Below, piece by piece: positions 17,088-25,368 of a stretch of 64,000 bases of DNA (within the stretch, counting starts at the first letter, position 1; every line of letters begins with the position of its first letter). The stretch spans positions 1,240,001-1,304,000 of the forward strand of contig NZ_NIDE01000001.1 of NCBI RefSeq assembly GCF_002197845.1, written 5' to 3'. A model generated the notes under the pieces. That model worked only from the letters and a program-made list of their open reading frames with translations. It made no database searches and had not been told where the DNA came from. This stretch comes from Fimbriiglobus ruber (GTDB lineage: Bacteria; Planctomycetota; Planctomycetia; Gemmatales; Gemmataceae). The translations under genes and the position numbers were made by a program.

Positions 17088-17639
17088 ATGCAAGTTGGGT
17101 ACATGCGGGTAAGCAAGGCGGATGGGAGCCAGGTCACGGACCTTCAGCGGGATGCCTTGCTTGCTGCGGGCGTCGATACACATCATCTCTACGAAGACAT
17201 GGCTTCGGGCAAGGTTGAAGATCGTCCTGGCCTCACGGCGTGCCTCAAAGCGTTGCGAGAAGGCGATACGCTGGTAGTTTGGAAACTCGACCGCCTAGGC
17301 CGCGATCTTCGGAGCCTCGTCAATCTCGTCCACGATTTGAATCAACGAGGGATCGGCTTCCGAGTGCTGGCCGGCCACGGGGCCAGCATTGACACGACCT
17401 TGCCTAGCGGAAAGCTCGTCTTTGGAATATTCGCAGCTCTTGCGGAATTTGAACGCGCCTTAATTGTTGAGAGGACTATCGCGGGCTTGGCTGCTGCTCG
17501 CGCCCGTGGACGACGGGGGGGGCGGCCGTACAAGATGACGGCGACGAAGCTGAAAATCGCCGTCGCGGCTGTCAAGAACAAGGAAACGAGGATCAGTGAA
17601 CTCTGCACCGAATTGGAGATTACCCGGCAGACGCTCTAG
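17088..17639 (+). CDS. Serine resolvase/invertase, C-terminus cut by an in-frame TAG
   Basis: This 183-residue small serine recombinase has the catalytic-domain start MQVGYMRVSKADGSQ with the nucleophilic Ser, LDRLGRDLRSLVNLV with the conserved arginines, and the E-helix region KLVFGIFAALAEFERALIVE. The HTH domain is interrupted: the frame reads ITRQTL, then TAG, then RHVGPDGSVRDDGKRLL up to a second TAG at 17730-17732. Family members normally have TLYRHV here, so TAC to TAG is the likely change. The full frame would end inside the ribosome-binding site of the next gene, which suggests that this was the original stop. The truncated HTH probably binds DNA poorly. Confidence 0.85.
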   Translation: MQVGYMRVSKADGSQVTDLQRDALLAAGVDTHHLYEDMASGKVEDRPGLTACLKALREGDTLVVWKLDRLGRDLRSLVNLVHDLNQRGIGFRVLAGHGASIDTTLPSGKLVFGIFAALAEFERALIVERTIAGLAAARARGRRGGRPYKMTATKLKIAVAAVKNKETRISELCTELEITRQTL

Positions 17640-17741
17640 CGGCATGTTGGGCCGGACGGAAGCGTGCGGGACGACGGTAAACGGTTGCTGCAAGGGGAGC
17701 GCAAACCCGACACCGGTTTCACGAACACGTAGGAGGATCGA

Positions 17742-18080
17742 TTGGAAAACCTGCTCACCGTCATCTTCGAAGCTCATCACGCCGCGCTGAACCACCACCG
17801 ATTCTACGAAGTGACCATCGGGCGCGACTTGCTGGACGACTGGACGGTGGTGATCCGCTATGGCCGGGACGGGCAGGGAGGTCAGGAGAAACGCTTCGCG
17901 TCTCCCGATCCGAGTGTTTTGCGGGCGATAATCCGTAACCGTCTCCGACGGCGTTTGACAGCACCCAGGCGTATCGGGTGTTCGTACCGGCTCGTAGGTA
18001 GCAACGCCGCGCCCGACTACGCGGCCGCGGATTGGTTTCCTGATGACGTGATGAAACAATTTGGCTTCGACGTAACTTGA
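17742..18080 (+). CDS. WGR-domain protein
   Basis: This 112-residue protein is dominated by a WGR-like domain: RFYEVTIGRDLLDDWTVVIR then YGRDGQGGQEKRF, with the W, YGR and GGQ positions of the motif. WGR domains bind nucleic-acid ends in PARPs, and stand-alone versions occur on plasmids. The TTG start at 17742 is chosen because AGGAGG lies 5-10 bases upstream. It follows the resolvase reading frame closely, so the two were probably co-transcribed. A role in DNA maintenance of the element is inferred. Confidence 0.7.
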   Translation: MENLLTVIFEAHHAALNHHRFYEVTIGRDLLDDWTVVIRYGRDGQGGQEKRFASPDPSVLRAIIRNRLRRRLTAPRRIGCSYRLVGSNAAPDYAAADWFPDDVMKQFGFDVT

Positions 18081-18162
18081 GTTTTGGCAACAAATAACGC
18101 CCGCCACGCTTGAAAATCTGCCGCCGATCCGACTCGACCGTATATTCCGCTCCGCCGCCCCG

Positions 18163-18330
18163 CTATCTTGTTTTCTTGGGCGTTCGCGCTTGACTTGAAA
18201 TTCGGATCGTAGATCCTTGTAATTCGAGAGTTACGGCACGGCCAGGAGGCAACTTTGCCCGCTTCCGAAGAGGGACAGGGATTGTTATTCTGCCCTTACT
18301 GCCGATGCGCGTGAGGTGGACGCTTTTCAT
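18163..18330 (-). CDS. AbrB/MazE-type small DNA-binding protein
   Basis: This 55-residue protein has the swapped-hairpin AbrB pattern: MKSVHLTRIGSKGRITIPVP, LRKRAKLPPGRAVTLELQG, then a short basic tail. Proteins of this type are transcription factors or antitoxins. The expected pattern of an antitoxin with its toxin gene just downstream is not seen, so it is an orphan or a regulator. The start at 18330 fits the family better than 18354. It lies divergent from the AT-rich ROCO gene. Confidence 0.65.
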   Translation of the reverse strand: MKSVHLTRIGSKGRITIPVPLRKRAKLPPGRAVTLELQGSTIRISSQARTPKKTR

Positions 18331-18434
18331 TCCGGGACTGCGGATGTATCTCACAATAAGAAAAGCACATAGACCAGTGCAAAATTACAATTATTAAATA
18401 AAATTATGCATAGCTTGGCATTTAATCGGCAGAA

Positions 18435-18440
18435 TATAAT
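18435..18440 (+). promoter_or_regulatory. Candidate -10 box of the ROCO gene
   Basis: TATAAT lies 33 bases before the ATG at 18474 in an AT-rich leader. A TTGGCA lies upstream but at a short spacing, so the -35 is uncertain. Confidence 0.4.
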
Positions 18441-18473
18441 GGACATGTATACACTACAGCAATGGAGGCAGCC

Positions 18474-19166
18474 ATGACATCTGAAGAAGCAAAAAAGGAA
18501 GCCACACAACGAATTCGTAAAGCCAAGTCATCAGGTCAATGGTGGCTTGGCCTAGGAGATTTGACACTTACGACCTTACCAAAATCTTTTTTATCACTTG
18601 CCCCTCAACTGCGATTCTTGAGCCTGGGTCGGCGAAAGGTTGACCCAAATAAAAAATTTTGGGAGTGGGAGCTTGAATTTGAAAAGGAGCAGTTTTTTCA
18701 CGATCTGCGCCAATTAGTACAGTTTCGAAAACTTACCAGTCTGGATCTAAGTGGAACGCAAGTTACTAAGCTGGATTGTCTTGAGAATATAACTAGTCTC
18801 GCCTGCTTAGATCTCAGCGGAACTCAAATTAAAGACCTCAGCCCGCTCTCCAGCCTCACCAATCTTACTTGTTTATTATTGGATTACACAAACGTTTCAG
18901 ACCTTGCCTCTCTTTCTAATCTCACCAAAATCAATTTATTGAGTATAGATGGCACCTTAATTACAGACATTAATCCACTCTCCAATCTTACCTATTTGAC
19001 GTATCTAGACCTTGCAGGGTCTCAAATTAAGGACGTAAGTCCGCTCTCTGATCTAACGAGTTTGGAATATTTAGACCTCGCAGCGTCTCAAATTAAGGAC
19101 CTGACTCCACTTACCCGTCTCACAAATCTTACTTACCTTAGAGCCTGTCCGGGAAGACTATTTTGA
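18474..19166 (+). CDS. ROCO gene 5' fragment (leucine-rich repeats)
   Basis: GGAGG lies 4-8 bases before the ATG at 18474. It encodes about 222 genuine residues: a lysine-rich start, WWLGLGDLTLTTLPKSFL, then internalin-type repeats (SLDLSGTQVTKLDCLENITS). The last residues and stop come from the left end of IS5 copy 1. The fragment alone lacks the GTPase. Confidence 0.8.
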   Translation: MTSEEAKKEATQRIRKAKSSGQWWLGLGDLTLTTLPKSFLSLAPQLRFLSLGRRKVDPNKKFWEWELEFEKEQFFHDLRQLVQFRKLTSLDLSGTQVTKLDCLENITSLACLDLSGTQIKDLSPLSSLTNLTCLLLDYTNVSDLASLSNLTKINLLSIDGTLITDINPLSNLTYLTYLDLAGSQIKDVSPLSDLTSLEYLDLAASQIKDLTPLTRLTNLTYLRACPGRLF

Positions 19167-20091
19167 TGCAACTCTATATTTAAACGGGGGATAACGCTCT
19201 TGTGGATCCATGCGATTGAGGATCAGCTGGATTGACCGCACACGAATCATGGATTCGCTGGAACTATTCAGTCGCTCATAATTACGACTTAACCGCCGGG
19301 CCCGCCCGAGCCACCCGAACGTCCGCTCGACGACCCACCGCTTGGGTAACAGGGTGAACCCCTTGACCCCGTCCGGTCGGCGGACGATGACGAGTTCCCA
19401 TCCGAGTTCCGGGTGGCCGTCTTTCCACCCGTTCAGGGCATGGTTGTGGTACTTCCCGTCGGCCCACACGACCTTCAATCGCGGGTACGCGTCACGGTCC
19501 AACCCTTCGAGTACGGTCGGGGCCGCGGCCGCGTCGTCGACGTGCCCGGCGGTCACCGCCACGACCATCAGCAGGCCCAGCGTATCGACCACGATCGACC
19601 GCTTCCGGCCCTGGATTTTCTTGCCCGCATCGTACCCGTTCCCGCCCGCGTGTTCGGTCCCTTTGACCGACTGGCTGTCGATGCTCGCGGCACTCGGGGT
19701 CCGCTCGTGACTCGGGGCGTGGACTTCCCGATACCCCTCCCGGAGGACATCCAGGAGTTCTTGCCAGGTGCCATCGTCCCGCCACTGGGCGAAGTATTCG
19801 TACACCGTACTCTTGGCCGGGAAGTCGTGCGGGAGCATCGACCACTGACACCCCGACCGGTTCACGTACACGATCGCGTTCAGCACCTCCCGGAGGTCCA
19901 CCGACCGGGGGCGTCCTCCGGGTCGGGCGGCCGGCAGGACGACCTGGATGATCTCCCATTGGAGGTCGGTCAAATCGGTCGGATACGGTTTGCGAACGGT
20001 CGCATCCATGACTTCGCTCCTCGAGTACGAAGGAGCGACTAACTTACAAGAGACGCACAACTTACAGCAAGGTCACTTTTCGGACAGCCTC
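19141..20091 (-). mobile_element. IS5-family element, copy 1
   Basis: A 951-bp element with imperfect terminal repeats GAGCCTGTCCGGGAAG (left) and GAGGCTGTCCGAAAAG (right, read inward), and a TTA target duplication at 19138-19140 and 20092-20094. It is nearly identical to 32838-33789 but inverted, and interrupts the ROCO repeats in a codon-neutral way. Confidence 0.93.
19158..20009 (-). CDS. IS5-family transposase
   Basis: This 283-residue DDE transposase has the N-terminal helix domain YPTDLTDLQWEIIQVVLPAA, the first catalytic Asp in AASIDSQSVKGTEHAGG, the second in VVWADGKYHNHAL and the Glu in WVVERTFGWLGRARRLSRNY. The GAGGAG before the ATG at 20009 decides the start; the frame upstream to 20060 is the element end. 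It appears intact and differs from copy 2 at only scattered residues, for example RLNSSSESMIRVR against NTSSSESMVKVR. Confidence 0.93.
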   Translation of the reverse strand: MDATVRKPYPTDLTDLQWEIIQVVLPAARPGGRPRSVDLREVLNAIVYVNRSGCQWSMLPHDFPAKSTVYEYFAQWRDDGTWQELLDVLREGYREVHAPSHERTPSAASIDSQSVKGTEHAGGNGYDAGKKIQGRKRSIVVDTLGLLMVVAVTAGHVDDAAAAPTVLEGLDRDAYPRLKVVWADGKYHNHALNGWKDGHPELGWELVIVRRPDGVKGFTLLPKRWVVERTFGWLGRARRLSRNYERLNSSSESMIRVRSIQLILNRMDPQERYPPFKYRVASK

Positions 20092-20096
20092 TTAGT

Positions 20097-23000
20097 TTGG
20101 AGAAAACCAAAATAACAGACCTAACCCCGCTTAGCAATCTAACGAATCTTAAGCATCTGGATCTATGTGATACTAAAACTAAGGACATAAGTTCGCTCGC
20201 CAGCCTTAACCATGTCACAGGCCTAAGTTTAGAAAAAACGCGAGTCACGAATTTGAGTCCGCTTGCTTGTTTGAGAGATCTTTCAGTTTTGAATCTGAAA
20301 GACATAAAAGCGACAGATCTACAGGTACTCTCTGCTTTTTCTAATCTTACAGTTTTAGATCTTAGTGGCACTCAAATCAAGGACCTGAGCCCTCTCTCCA
20401 AGCTTACTAAGCTTTTTTCTTTGAATTTGAAGCACACACATGTAACTGACATTAAACCACTCGCTACCCTGTCGAATCTCACAGATTTGAGCCTGAGTTG
20501 CACCAAGATCACAGACATTTCCTCACTCGCCAATCTTACTCGGCTTATTTGTTTAGATCTGTACGGGACAAATATCTCAGATATAAGCCCACTCGCCAAT
20601 CTCGCACATATTAATACACTGAACTTAGAAAGCACACAGGTTACCGACCTTAGGATGTTTCCACTCGCCCATCTCTCCACATTAAATCTTAGATTGACTC
20701 CAGTAGTAGATCTACGACCGCTCTGTAATGCGACTGCGCTGACTACAATAAATTTAGCCAATTGCAGGAGAATTACGAGCGTACAAGGCCTGGGAGGCCT
20801 TCCTGTGCTCGCTACTATCAATCTGAATGCATGTGAAGAACTGGTTGATGTTGATGGACTAGCGGATTTGCCCTCCCTAAACTCGCTTAACCTTGCCGAC
20901 TGTTCTAATCTGAGAAGTATTGAAGGCTTATCAAATTTAACATCTCTGAAACGGCTATATTTGCAGTATTGTAACAATATAACTAACCTGGACGCCTTAT
21001 CTGGCCTAAGATCACTTACGGAGTTGTACATATGTTACTACTCCAACTTGACGAATATTGAAGGTCTAGCAAAACTTGTTTCCCTCACCACCCTCAGTCT
21101 TTCGCATTGCTCAGGCTTGACGAGTGTAGAGTATCTGTCTCAACTTACCGCGATCACTGTACTCGATTTGTCGCATTGCTCTGGTCTAACTAGCGTCGAG
21201 GGCCTAGCGAGACTCATAGCGATTACCCATCTCAGCCTGTCAAGTTGTTCTGGTCTGTCGAGTGTCAAGGGCTTGGCAAAACTAACCGCGCTCACTTCTC
21301 TTAATCTGTCTTTTTGTGCGGAGCTGGAGGATATCAGAGACTTGGCCGGCCTTTCATCGTTAACCACTCTCGATCTATCTGATTGCGCACAACTCTGCAA
21401 CCTCGAAGGCTTGTGCAATATGACGGCTCTCGCCAAGCTCAATCTATCTAAATGCTTTAAACTAGAAAATCTTGATGGAATGGCCGATCTACCTAAAATT
21501 GACGAAATTGACCTATCATTTAACGAAGCTTTACTCAGCATAAACGCCATAAGTAATTTGCAACATTTACGGTCATTAAATCTGTCACATTGCATAGCAC
21601 TTAGGCATATCTCACCTGTGAAACATTTGTTGGATAAAATGGAGTTTCTCTACATTGAGAACACTTTTTTTGAAGACCTGCATCCTGATATGAATGAATG
21701 GGGATTGCACGAAAATCCAGTAGACATGCTACGCAAGTATTATTGTGCAATAGAGCACGGATCGCAGCCAGACGCCGAAATCAAAGTGTTCGTGCTTGGT
21801 AATGGAGGAGTTGGGAAGACTAAACTGATAGGAAGATTGCTAGGAGAATCATTCAATTCGATACCGGAAATCCGTACACATGGAATACAGATTCCACGAC
21901 CACTTACTATTTATCATGGAGAACAGGCTATAAAGTTGCATTTTTGGGATTTTGGAGGGCAAGATATCTACCACGGTACTCATTCATTGTTTCTTACTGG
22001 GCCAGCGATATTCATGCTAATTTTATCCGATGATATGGAAAACGAGTCGGAATCGATCGTCAATGGTATCCCGGTAAAAAACAGATTGATAGACTATTGG
22101 TTTGATTATCTCGTCCAAGTTGCTGGTAAAGATGGTCATGTTGAAATGCCTATAGTTTTCGTAAAAAACAAGTGCGACTCACTTGTAGATGAGCACACTG
22201 ACTCGTCACACTACTCCTTTCCGAAAGATCGCTTTGTTCGCCTTACAAAACTTTTGAGAACAAGTGCAAAAACTGGGAGCGGCCTTGGCGACATACAAGG
22301 CTCTCTGTGGACAGCGGTATATCAGATAATGTCCAATTATCCGCAAAAGCTACTCCCGTTGAGTTGGTTTAGAGTGCGCGAGGACTTGAGAGTCATGCAG
22401 CAAAATCGATCACCGCGAACTTTGTCGCTAGCTGATTTGGCAACGATTTGTGAAAAGCATGGCTGCCCTGGGGATGAGTGCGTCGTCAGAGATATTTTCC
22501 ATCGAATGGGTGTCGTGTTTTACCGCAAAGGAATTTTTGACAACCAAATTATTCTGGATCAGTCATGGGTGCTTGACGCAGTATATACAATTTTTACGCC
22601 GAACAAAAACTTTCAAGGGATAATAAGGTCATCGGGTCGATTCAGTAGAATCGACCTGATGTATCATTTCTGGAGAAATTTCTCTAGAGAAGAGCAGTCG
22701 CTTTTTTTGAGTTTATGCAACAGTGCCACATTTGTTTCAATATCCAGGAATCTAGGGGTAGTGAAGATAGTGTATATATTGCTCCCGACATGCTCGCTCC
22801 TTGGGGAGCAATCGAAAGCAGATTATTTGCGTGGCAGCAAGATGTTAAACCCTTATGTAAAATGGAGGCCGAGTACGTTCTATTGCACGATGGCATACTT
22901 CGCATATTGCTATCAAAAGTTGGTCGTATCGCGATGGCCAATGCTATCTATTGGAAATACGGTTGTCATTTTCATGAAGAAGAAACGGGAAGCGAGGTAA
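20097..23000 (+). CDS. ROCO gene middle fragment (repeats, Roc, start of COR)
   Basis: It continues the repeat array directly after IS5 copy 1. The first half is 22-residue repeats, then repeats of the form LxxLxLSHCSGLTSVEGLAxL. Walker A GNGGVGKTK is near residue 567, the switch-II DFGGQDIYHGTHSLFL follows, then VFVKNKCDS and LRTSAKTGSGLGD, and the COR region begins LSWFRVREDLRVMQQNRSP. The true coding part ends near 22708. After that, the residues in this frame lose COR character, while the -1 frame continues it (FMQQCHICFNIQ). Confidence 0.82.
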   Translation: MEKTKITDLTPLSNLTNLKHLDLCDTKTKDISSLASLNHVTGLSLEKTRVTNLSPLACLRDLSVLNLKDIKATDLQVLSAFSNLTVLDLSGTQIKDLSPLSKLTKLFSLNLKHTHVTDIKPLATLSNLTDLSLSCTKITDISSLANLTRLICLDLYGTNISDISPLANLAHINTLNLESTQVTDLRMFPLAHLSTLNLRLTPVVDLRPLCNATALTTINLANCRRITSVQGLGGLPVLATINLNACEELVDVDGLADLPSLNSLNLADCSNLRSIEGLSNLTSLKRLYLQYCNNITNLDALSGLRSLTELYICYYSNLTNIEGLAKLVSLTTLSLSHCSGLTSVEYLSQLTAITVLDLSHCSGLTSVEGLARLIAITHLSLSSCSGLSSVKGLAKLTALTSLNLSFCAELEDIRDLAGLSSLTTLDLSDCAQLCNLEGLCNMTALAKLNLSKCFKLENLDGMADLPKIDEIDLSFNEALLSINAISNLQHLRSLNLSHCIALRHISPVKHLLDKMEFLYIENTFFEDLHPDMNEWGLHENPVDMLRKYYCAIEHGSQPDAEIKVFVLGNGGVGKTKLIGRLLGESFNSIPEIRTHGIQIPRPLTIYHGEQAIKLHFWDFGGQDIYHGTHSLFLTGPAIFMLILSDDMENESESIVNGIPVKNRLIDYWFDYLVQVAGKDGHVEMPIVFVKNKCDSLVDEHTDSSHYSFPKDRFVRLTKLLRTSAKTGSGLGDIQGSLWTAVYQIMSNYPQKLLPLSWFRVREDLRVMQQNRSPRTLSLADLATICEKHGCPGDECVVRDIFHRMGVVFYRKGIFDNQIILDQSWVLDAVYTIFTPNKNFQGIIRSSGRFSRIDLMYHFWRNFSREEQSLFLSLCNSATFVSISRNLGVVKIVYILLPTCSLLGEQSKADYLRGSKMLNPYVKWRPSTFYCTMAYFAYCYQKLVVSRWPMLSIGNTVVIFMKKKREAR
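22702..22709 (+). promoter_or_regulatory. -1 shift site: slippery TTTTTTG in the COR domain
   Basis: Zero-frame codons CTT TTT TTG contain T TTT TTG. Slipping back one base gives CTT TTT TTT GAG TTT ATG, encoding LFFEFM, which continues the COR domain. Loss of one T from an eight-T run explains it equally well. Confidence 0.5.
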
Positions 23001-23620
23001 ATATCAAGACAGACGGAAACAAGCTTGTCTTCTGCGCGTGGCGCGGTGACGGCGAACGAGTACTACGTAAGCTCATAAATATTCTCGAAACCCTGCCAGT
23101 AGGGACACCTCCCAAAATTATCTTTGATAATTTAGGCGTGCGGCAACAAGTAATGTCTCATCCGGAATCGATGTTAGTTATCGACAAGAAAATACATATT
23201 CCACTGCTATTCACCTCAGAAGTGGAACTTTTAGATTACGAGTGGGATTTACTTATATACTATTACGTTGGCTGCGCATATAATGATGGTCAACCCTCTC
23301 TTACTCAGGTTTCTAAAATATTGATCGGAAAAGCTAATAATGGCGAAATCCCTCAAAAAGCCGGCAGAATTCCTTCAAAACTATCAGAAATGCTTAGCAA
23401 ACTTCATGAGGATATATTTTCCCACATCATTGTGCCTAAGGGCGATAAACTTCTTGACTCCCCAAAAAAAGGTTGGGCAGGTACTGATTCAAAACTGAGT
23501 CCATATGGACAAAGAGCGTGGGAAGAGACGAAATTATATCTTGAGTTTGTCAACAGATCAACGAGTTGGATACCAAGTCAAGTGATTAGAAATAATAACA
23601 GGACGAAAAAGAAAAATTGA
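22715..23620 (+). CDS. ROCO gene 3' fragment (COR end and C-terminal domain)
   Basis: This frame continues the COR domain as QQCHICFNIQESRGSEDSVY then IAPDMLAPW, the typical dimerisation-domain pattern. It then holds the COR beta-sheet and, from about residue 140, a helical region (VELLDYEWDLLIYYYVGCAY..LSEMLSKLHEDIF) resembling a winged helix. The ATG at 22715 is internal to the ancestral gene and has no ribosome-binding site, so independent translation is doubtful. Confidence 0.7.
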   Translation: MQQCHICFNIQESRGSEDSVYIAPDMLAPWGAIESRLFAWQQDVKPLCKMEAEYVLLHDGILRILLSKVGRIAMANAIYWKYGCHFHEEETGSEVNIKTDGNKLVFCAWRGDGERVLRKLINILETLPVGTPPKIIFDNLGVRQQVMSHPESMLVIDKKIHIPLLFTSEVELLDYEWDLLIYYYVGCAYNDGQPSLTQVSKILIGKANNGEIPQKAGRIPSKLSEMLSKLHEDIFSHIIVPKGDKLLDSPKKGWAGTDSKLSPYGQRAWEETKLYLEFVNRSTSWIPSQVIRNNNRTKKKN

Positions 23621-23678
23621 CAATACTAATAGCATCACTTTTGATTGCAATTACGGCATGTGCTGTGTAGCTAATTGA

Positions 23679-24062
23679 ATGGTATCTGATTTAACTCTAA
23701 ATTATTCCTCAATTCACTTTCCAAGCGATCGAATTACAATCGCTGACCTTCGTCGCGTCCATTCGAGACAAATGGAATCAGAAAAAGCGAATCGAATACA
23801 GATGGTAGTCGACGACCCTAACTTTAATCTAGGTTCAATTGTTTATATTGAGCGCCTGCTTGCCCGTGCAGCTTTTGAGGATGCCTGCGGATTCAGCAAT
23901 AATATATTGTTAGACAGAGGATTAAGCTGGAATGATTGTATGGAAGAATTATCACAATACTATGGACAATACGGGGTTGCACAAGGCAGGCACCATACCG
24001 AGTTGATGGTACGGGGTATCGAGGCCCAGGCTAGAACTCAAGCACCAGGCCACGCGAAGTAG
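23679..24062 (+). CDS. Hypothetical protein downstream of the ROCO gene
   Basis: A 127-residue soluble protein, AT-rich like the ROCO gene. It contains FPSDRITIADLRRVHSRQME and a helical NLGSIVYIERLLARAAFEDA; the C-terminal SQYYGQYGVAQGRHHTELMV is unusual. It lies 58 bases after the ROCO stop on the same strand, so it may have been co-transcribed and be a partner of the GTPase. No good ribosome-binding site precedes the ATG. I do not recognise the family. Confidence 0.5.
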   Translation: MVSDLTLNYSSIHFPSDRITIADLRRVHSRQMESEKANRIQMVVDDPNFNLGSIVYIERLLARAAFEDACGFSNNILLDRGLSWNDCMEELSQYYGQYGVAQGRHHTELMVRGIEAQARTQAPGHAK

Positions 24063-24075
24063 GTCAGTCTGAACC

Positions 24076-24120
24076 TTTCCTGAATCCGGAAGGGTTCAGA
24101 ATCCTTCCGGATTCAGGAAA
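24076..24120. terminator. Large perfect hairpin
   Basis: An 18-bp perfect stem, TTTCCTGAATCCGGAAGG / CCTTCCGGATTCAGGAAA, with a 9-base loop, 13 bases after the stop at 24062. There is no immediate T-run. It probably terminates the ROCO transcript. Confidence 0.7.
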
Positions 24121-24219
24121 TCTAGAAACCAGCTTTTGACCTTTTAATATTCTATCGGATCGCGAACGCTTCGCGATGCTCCTTGACCTGTGATGTTCCA
24201 CAAGTGTGGAGTGCCCTCC

Positions 24220-25164
24220 ATGAGCAAGAACAGCTCGTCCGGCTTCTCTTCTCAAGACTTTCCACTGAACCGCAAGCAGTGGCAACTGCTGAAAAAGCTT
24301 AAGAAGCCGGAGCAAAGTAATGTACCGCCGGAACAGAATTCCCCAGAGGACATAAACCAAGTACTTCGGCCTTTCGTGACCGCTGCAAACGGGCAAGCGG
24401 TTCGGGCCATCCTACAGCATGATGCCCATCAACGACTCCGGTTTTTGTGTGTAATCAAAGTGCAAGAAGCGGAAGAAGACGTCGATGGAAAGAGAGTATT
24501 TATCGATGACGAGCAAGTTTATGAGCGCAGCTTGAACGGGATAGCCAACAAAACTGCTCGGGGCAAATTCGACATGGTCAACCCGTGGGGCATGTGCGTA
24601 GATATTGTAGCAACGAACGTCTGGAAACAAGAATTATTGTCCTATAATCAGCAAAACCCGATTAAGAAAGCTCGCCGGCCGACGAAGGAAAACTCGGAGC
24701 GCATCGAATCCACGGCCACATTGTTTGTCCAGATGGAGGACATGAACATCCTTCGCGGCCTTCGTCTTGAGAGCCAAAGCGAACAACGCCAATGGACCGA
24801 ACCGTTCAAAGCGCTGAAGTCCGAATTCATGAAGAAGAATAAGAAACTCCGCTCGCAAATTTTCGAGATTGCCACCGATCACATCTTAAATCACAAAACG
24901 CGTAGCGGAGCATTCAAGGCGATTTCAGAACGTGCCGTACTCAGAGGAGAAGGCGATAAGAGTAAGGTCGTAGCAATTGCTCCTTCGCCGCCCAGCTCGC
25001 CACAACCCTTCAGCAAAAGGACATACAGACAGATCCGCCGTCTGTATTTTCAGGCCCTGGACGGAGTCATTCAAGTGCTCCTGCAGCATGGCATCCACGT
25101 TCCGCCCTCCGTCTTGAACCCGAAGAAAGGTCGTGTCCGCGAGACCAAGCGCAAAGACCAGTAG
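24220..25164 (+). CDS. Hypothetical protein lying between two large hairpins
   Basis: This 314-residue soluble protein begins MSKNSSSGFSSQDFPLNRKQ, has the segment VLRPFVTAANGQAVRAILQH, a charged middle (KKARRPTKENSERIES) and a basic C-terminal region (SKRTYRQIRRLYFQALDGVI, then HVPPSVLNPKKGRVRETKRK). The ATG at 24220 is preceded by GGAG at a slightly long spacing; a second in-frame start lies at 24190. The basic ends suggest nucleic-acid binding. No family is recognised. An 18-bp hairpin lies upstream and a 24-bp hairpin just after the gene. Confidence 0.6.
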   Translation: MSKNSSSGFSSQDFPLNRKQWQLLKKLKKPEQSNVPPEQNSPEDINQVLRPFVTAANGQAVRAILQHDAHQRLRFLCVIKVQEAEEDVDGKRVFIDDEQVYERSLNGIANKTARGKFDMVNPWGMCVDIVATNVWKQELLSYNQQNPIKKARRPTKENSERIESTATLFVQMEDMNILRGLRLESQSEQRQWTEPFKALKSEFMKKNKKLRSQIFEIATDHILNHKTRSGAFKAISERAVLRGEGDKSKVVAIAPSPPSSPQPFSKRTYRQIRRLYFQALDGVIQVLLQHGIHVPPSVLNPKKGRVRETKRKDQ

Positions 25165-25181
25165 GAGGACGGGCCCGAAAT

Positions 25182-25233
25182 CAACTTCAAAAGGCGCGGG
25201 GCGGCAGATGCCGCCCCGCGCCTTTTGAAGTTG
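25182..25233. terminator. Very strong hairpin/terminator
   Basis: A perfect 24-bp stem (CAACTTCAAAAGGCGCGGGG with GCGC/GGGG core) closes a 4-base AGAT loop, 18 bases after the stop at 25164. It is A/T-rich at the base and GC-rich at the top, so it can act in both directions. Confidence 0.8.
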
Positions 25234-25368
25234 AAGTGACGCTTCGTTCTGATCCCATTACCCAATCCGATTTCCGCTGAACCCACCAAGAAAATTCCCG
25301 TCACTTGTCGGCAAGTTTAAGTAGCGAGAAACCCATTTCGGGGCCTCGTGCAGAAGGAGTACGACAAC

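Larger units (their letters stand above)
18474..23620 (+). pseudogene. Leucine-rich-repeat ROCO (Roc-COR) GTPase gene, split by IS5 and a frameshift
   Basis: Removing the IS5 element (19141-20091) and one TTA target copy joins the repeat ..LTYL to SLEKTKITDLTPL without loss. Adding one base at the T-tract 22702-22708 then gives a continuous frame of 1397 residues. The order is a short N-terminal helix, many 22-residue internalin-like repeats (LDLSGTQIKDLSPLSNLTNL), then 23-24-residue repeats with SHCSGLTSVEGLA. Next come a Roc GTPase (GNGGVGKTKL, DFGGQ, NKCD, TSAKTG), a COR domain, and a C-terminal winged-helix-like region. ROCO proteins are signalling GTPases. The AT-rich composition differs sharply from the flanks, so it is transferred cargo. 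Confidence 0.88.
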
